Shown piece after piece: positions 52,195 through 53,408 of a DNA stretch of 53,408 bases (within the stretch, counting starts at the first letter, position 1; every line of letters begins with the position of its first letter). The position numbers were made by a program, and so were the translations under genes. Under the pieces are notes generated by a model, which made no database searches, was not told the DNA's origin, and saw only the letters and a program-made list of their open reading frames with translations. The DNA is from Rubritalea profundi (lineage in GTDB: Bacteria > Verrucomicrobiota > Verrucomicrobiia > Verrucomicrobiales > Akkermansiaceae), in assembly GCF_002954445.1 (NCBI RefSeq), contig NZ_MQWA01000001.1, forward strand, positions 57,090-110,497, written 5' to 3'.

Positions 52195-52785
52195 CTAGCC
52201 CTCTAACGAAGCTGATGAATTTCGAGTTTTTATAGCATGATAGATACTCTTCCAAGCGTTCCTGATCCAGTGACGAAATATCGATGTCGCTGTTGATGTT
52301 AAATGGAAATTTTTTCCGCGCAGGTAAAAATAGCATGCATCAATCAATGCCTTCTCCTTATTGGCATACCTTCTGCCGTTCACGTTGATGATGCCAAAAT
52401 GCTGTTCAGCTTGATGGCTGCTCATGGAAATGGTTCCTATATCGGTTTTAATGACCTTACCCTTCGGGCGCGTCGTCATCATGTGACATAACCATCGCGG
52501 GGAAGTTCCAATCATCTGGTGATAGCAGAGGGCTGTGCCCAAACTCAGGTACCCTTCAGGATATATTTTCAAGGCCATATCTTCCAGCGCCGCACCTTCA
52601 GTATAAAAATATCCGCGCATCGCCCGCTTCAGATAACCGCTGCTTATCATCTTTCGCATGCGTGCATCCAGTGTGGTATTGTCCCGATTGCCAAATAAGT
52701 GCGCAAGATCCCCTTTGCTAAAGACATAGCCCATCTCGGGGGCCATTTCTTTTAACAGAATCGGTAGATCCAACGCGTTTTTCAT
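52195..52785 (-). CDS. AbiEi-type antitoxin/regulator, C-terminus frameshifted at an A6 run
   Basis: 196 residues from the ATG at 52785. The N-terminal half is a winged-helix domain (DARMRKMISSGYLKRAMRGYFY), followed by the AbiEi core (GYLSLGTALCYHQMIG, then KEKALIDACYFYLRG). AbiEi proteins repress their own operon and neutralise the AbiEii toxin. After RGKNF the frame becomes un-family-like and stops at 52195. In the neighbouring frame, reached by a one-base change in the AAAAAA run near 52311-52316, the sequence reads FNINSDIDISSLDQERLEEY and ends at 52169, overlapping the toxin start. The frameshift is either an error, a mutation or slippage. If real, the toxin may be under-controlled, which would explain its weakened active site (inference). 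Confidence 0.75.
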   Translation of the reverse strand: MKNALDLPILLKEMAPEMGYVFSKGDLAHLFGNRDNTTLDARMRKMISSGYLKRAMRGYFYTEGAALEDMALKIYPEGYLSLGTALCYHQMIGTSPRWLCHMMTTRPKGKVIKTDIGTISMSSHQAEQHFGIINVNGRRYANKEKALIDACYFYLRGKNFHLTSTATSIFRHWIRNAWKSIYHAIKTRNSSASLEG

Positions 52786-52960
52786 GTAGGTGAATAAATT
52801 AATAAAAATAATCTAAATGTCAATGTGAATTTGCTAAGCGCAGGTGTGATAAAAGCTGTGTCCTGTAGTTCAAAGCAAGATTCAAGCAGATGTCCTCTCC
52901 CAGCTTCAGGCGAACCGGTCAATGAAAAAGTGAAAAAAGCATAAAGAAAGGGTCAGGCAT

Positions 52961-53027
52961 AAAAAAGGGGTCAGGTGATAAATCTTATAATTCTCTGTTT
53001 AACATCTCGCCATTCTTTGCTGCTTGG
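52961..53027 (+). repeat. 66-bp direct repeat, right copy
   Basis: Near-identical to 50951-51020 with a few substitutions; the two copies bracket the AbiE pair. A second GGGTCAGG word precedes it at 52950. The rest of 52786-53097 has no supported gene. Confidence 0.85.
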
Positions 53028-53157
53028 CATGGCCGGCTTCATCTCCTTCGCCAATTTGCTCACACAGGGGGCACTGCCCATGTGAAGGTTTTGGTAACAA
53101 CAACATCACAAAAAGACAGCAACAACATCACAAAAACATCACAAAAAGACAGACTAA

Positions 53158-53217
53158 ACACAAAAAGACAGACTAATAGAAAGGTGAACACAAAAAGACA
53201 GACTAATAGAAAGGTGA
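53158..53217. repeat. Two perfect tandem copies of a 30-bp repeat, in a larger degenerate array
   Basis: Copies at 53158-53187 and 53188-53217 are identical. Both contain the core CACAAAAAGACAG, which recurs in partial units from about 53104 (three or four further copies). The array is AC-rich. A reading frame across it encodes only Lys/Thr/Asn-rich repeats and is not called. Confidence 0.9.
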
Positions 53218-53265
53218 GCCTCCCTATCCATTATTTCATATGGGTTTTGCAATATTACGACCCTC

Positions 53266-53406
53266 CTATAGAATCCATATCATAAACATACTCTCCCACA
53301 CCTTTACTCTGCTTAGATGGCGACCAACTATGTCAGCTACTTCATCGTAGGTCATAACCCGCCCAATTTTCTGCTTGAGATAAGCCCGAATCTTAGGAGT
53401 ATAGAC
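53266..53406 (-). CDS. Partial protein-coding fragment, C-terminal end, truncated by the window edge
   Basis: From the right edge a frame of 46 codons reads leftward to a TAG at 53266-53268. It includes TPKIRAYLKQKIGRVMTYDE and VADIVGRHLSRVKVWES, a helix-turn-helix-like segment, and then a hydrophobic tail. I do not recognise the family; it could be the end of a transposase or a DNA-binding protein. The true gene extends outside the window. Confidence 0.35.
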   Translation of the reverse strand, partial: VYTPKIRAYLKQKIGRVMTYDEVADIVGRHLSRVKVWESMFMIWIL

Positions 53407-53408
53407 GC

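Noticed and set aside
53104-53217. Possible CRISPR array
   Set aside because: Units are adjacent, without unique spacers, and irregular in length; no cas genes are present.
53082-53285. 67-codon frame across the tandem array at the right end
   Set aside because: It encodes only the repeat units translated; no evidence for a protein.

Overview
The window looks like a chromosomal segment of a Verrucomicrobiota bacterium, probably Verrucomicrobiales. This is inferred from gene content: a very large PVC-type dehydrogenase/HEAT/cytochrome c protein, a PEP-CTERM protein, an mcsA-mcsB-clpC cluster without ctsR, a DUF5009-type acyltransferase, many short palindromic intergenic repeats, and few recognisable Shine-Dalgarno sites. 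No 16S rRNA is present to confirm it.

Layout. 1-20.6 kb is mainly housekeeping: a PilT-type ATPase, a secreted protein of unknown function, a PBP5-like (S11) protein whose three catalytic motifs are all altered, an RRM RNA-binding protein, miaA, purB, glnD (broken by a frameshift at an A7 run), a beta carbonic anhydrase, rarA plus an RND permease, mnmE and hisC, tRNA-Pro(UGG), a CPXCG-like small protein, an L,D-transpeptidase-like protein and a solitary trpB. 20.6-30.2 kb, minus strand, is a tightly packed seven-gene operon: HMG-CoA reductase, UbiA prenyltransferase, a rifampicin-phosphotransferase-like dikinase, a BtaA-like aminocarboxypropyltransferase, a membrane prenol-kinase-like protein, a GNAT acyltransferase and an AMP-forming acyl ligase. 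I know no characterised pathway with this set; it is the best candidate here for an undescribed system, possibly making a prenylated, aminocarboxypropylated, acylated membrane lipid.

30.2-34.6 kb is decayed: a DUF5009 gene with an amber codon, a pectate-lyase-fold gene with three frameshifts, and an IS4-family transposase remnant. 34.7-42.8 kb returns to core functions: clpC, mcsB, mcsA, an OmpA-domain envelope protein, nagB and an RsmA-Nudix fusion.

42.8-53.4 kb is accessory: the PVC cytochrome protein, dense dispersed and tandem repeats, a GntR/LacI-type regulator with three in-frame stops, a PEP-CTERM protein, a damaged AbiEii toxin gene, and an AbiEi/AbiEii toxin-antitoxin pair whose antitoxin has a homopolymer frameshift. 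Two near-identical direct repeats of about 66 bp bracket that pair.

Two window-wide signals stand out. The heptamer CTAACAA occurs 22 times on the + strand and 3 times on the - strand regardless of gene direction. Several frameshifts sit at homopolymers (A7, G6, A6, A5), so read errors must be excluded before calling those genes dead. All counts and reading frames were worked out by eye.
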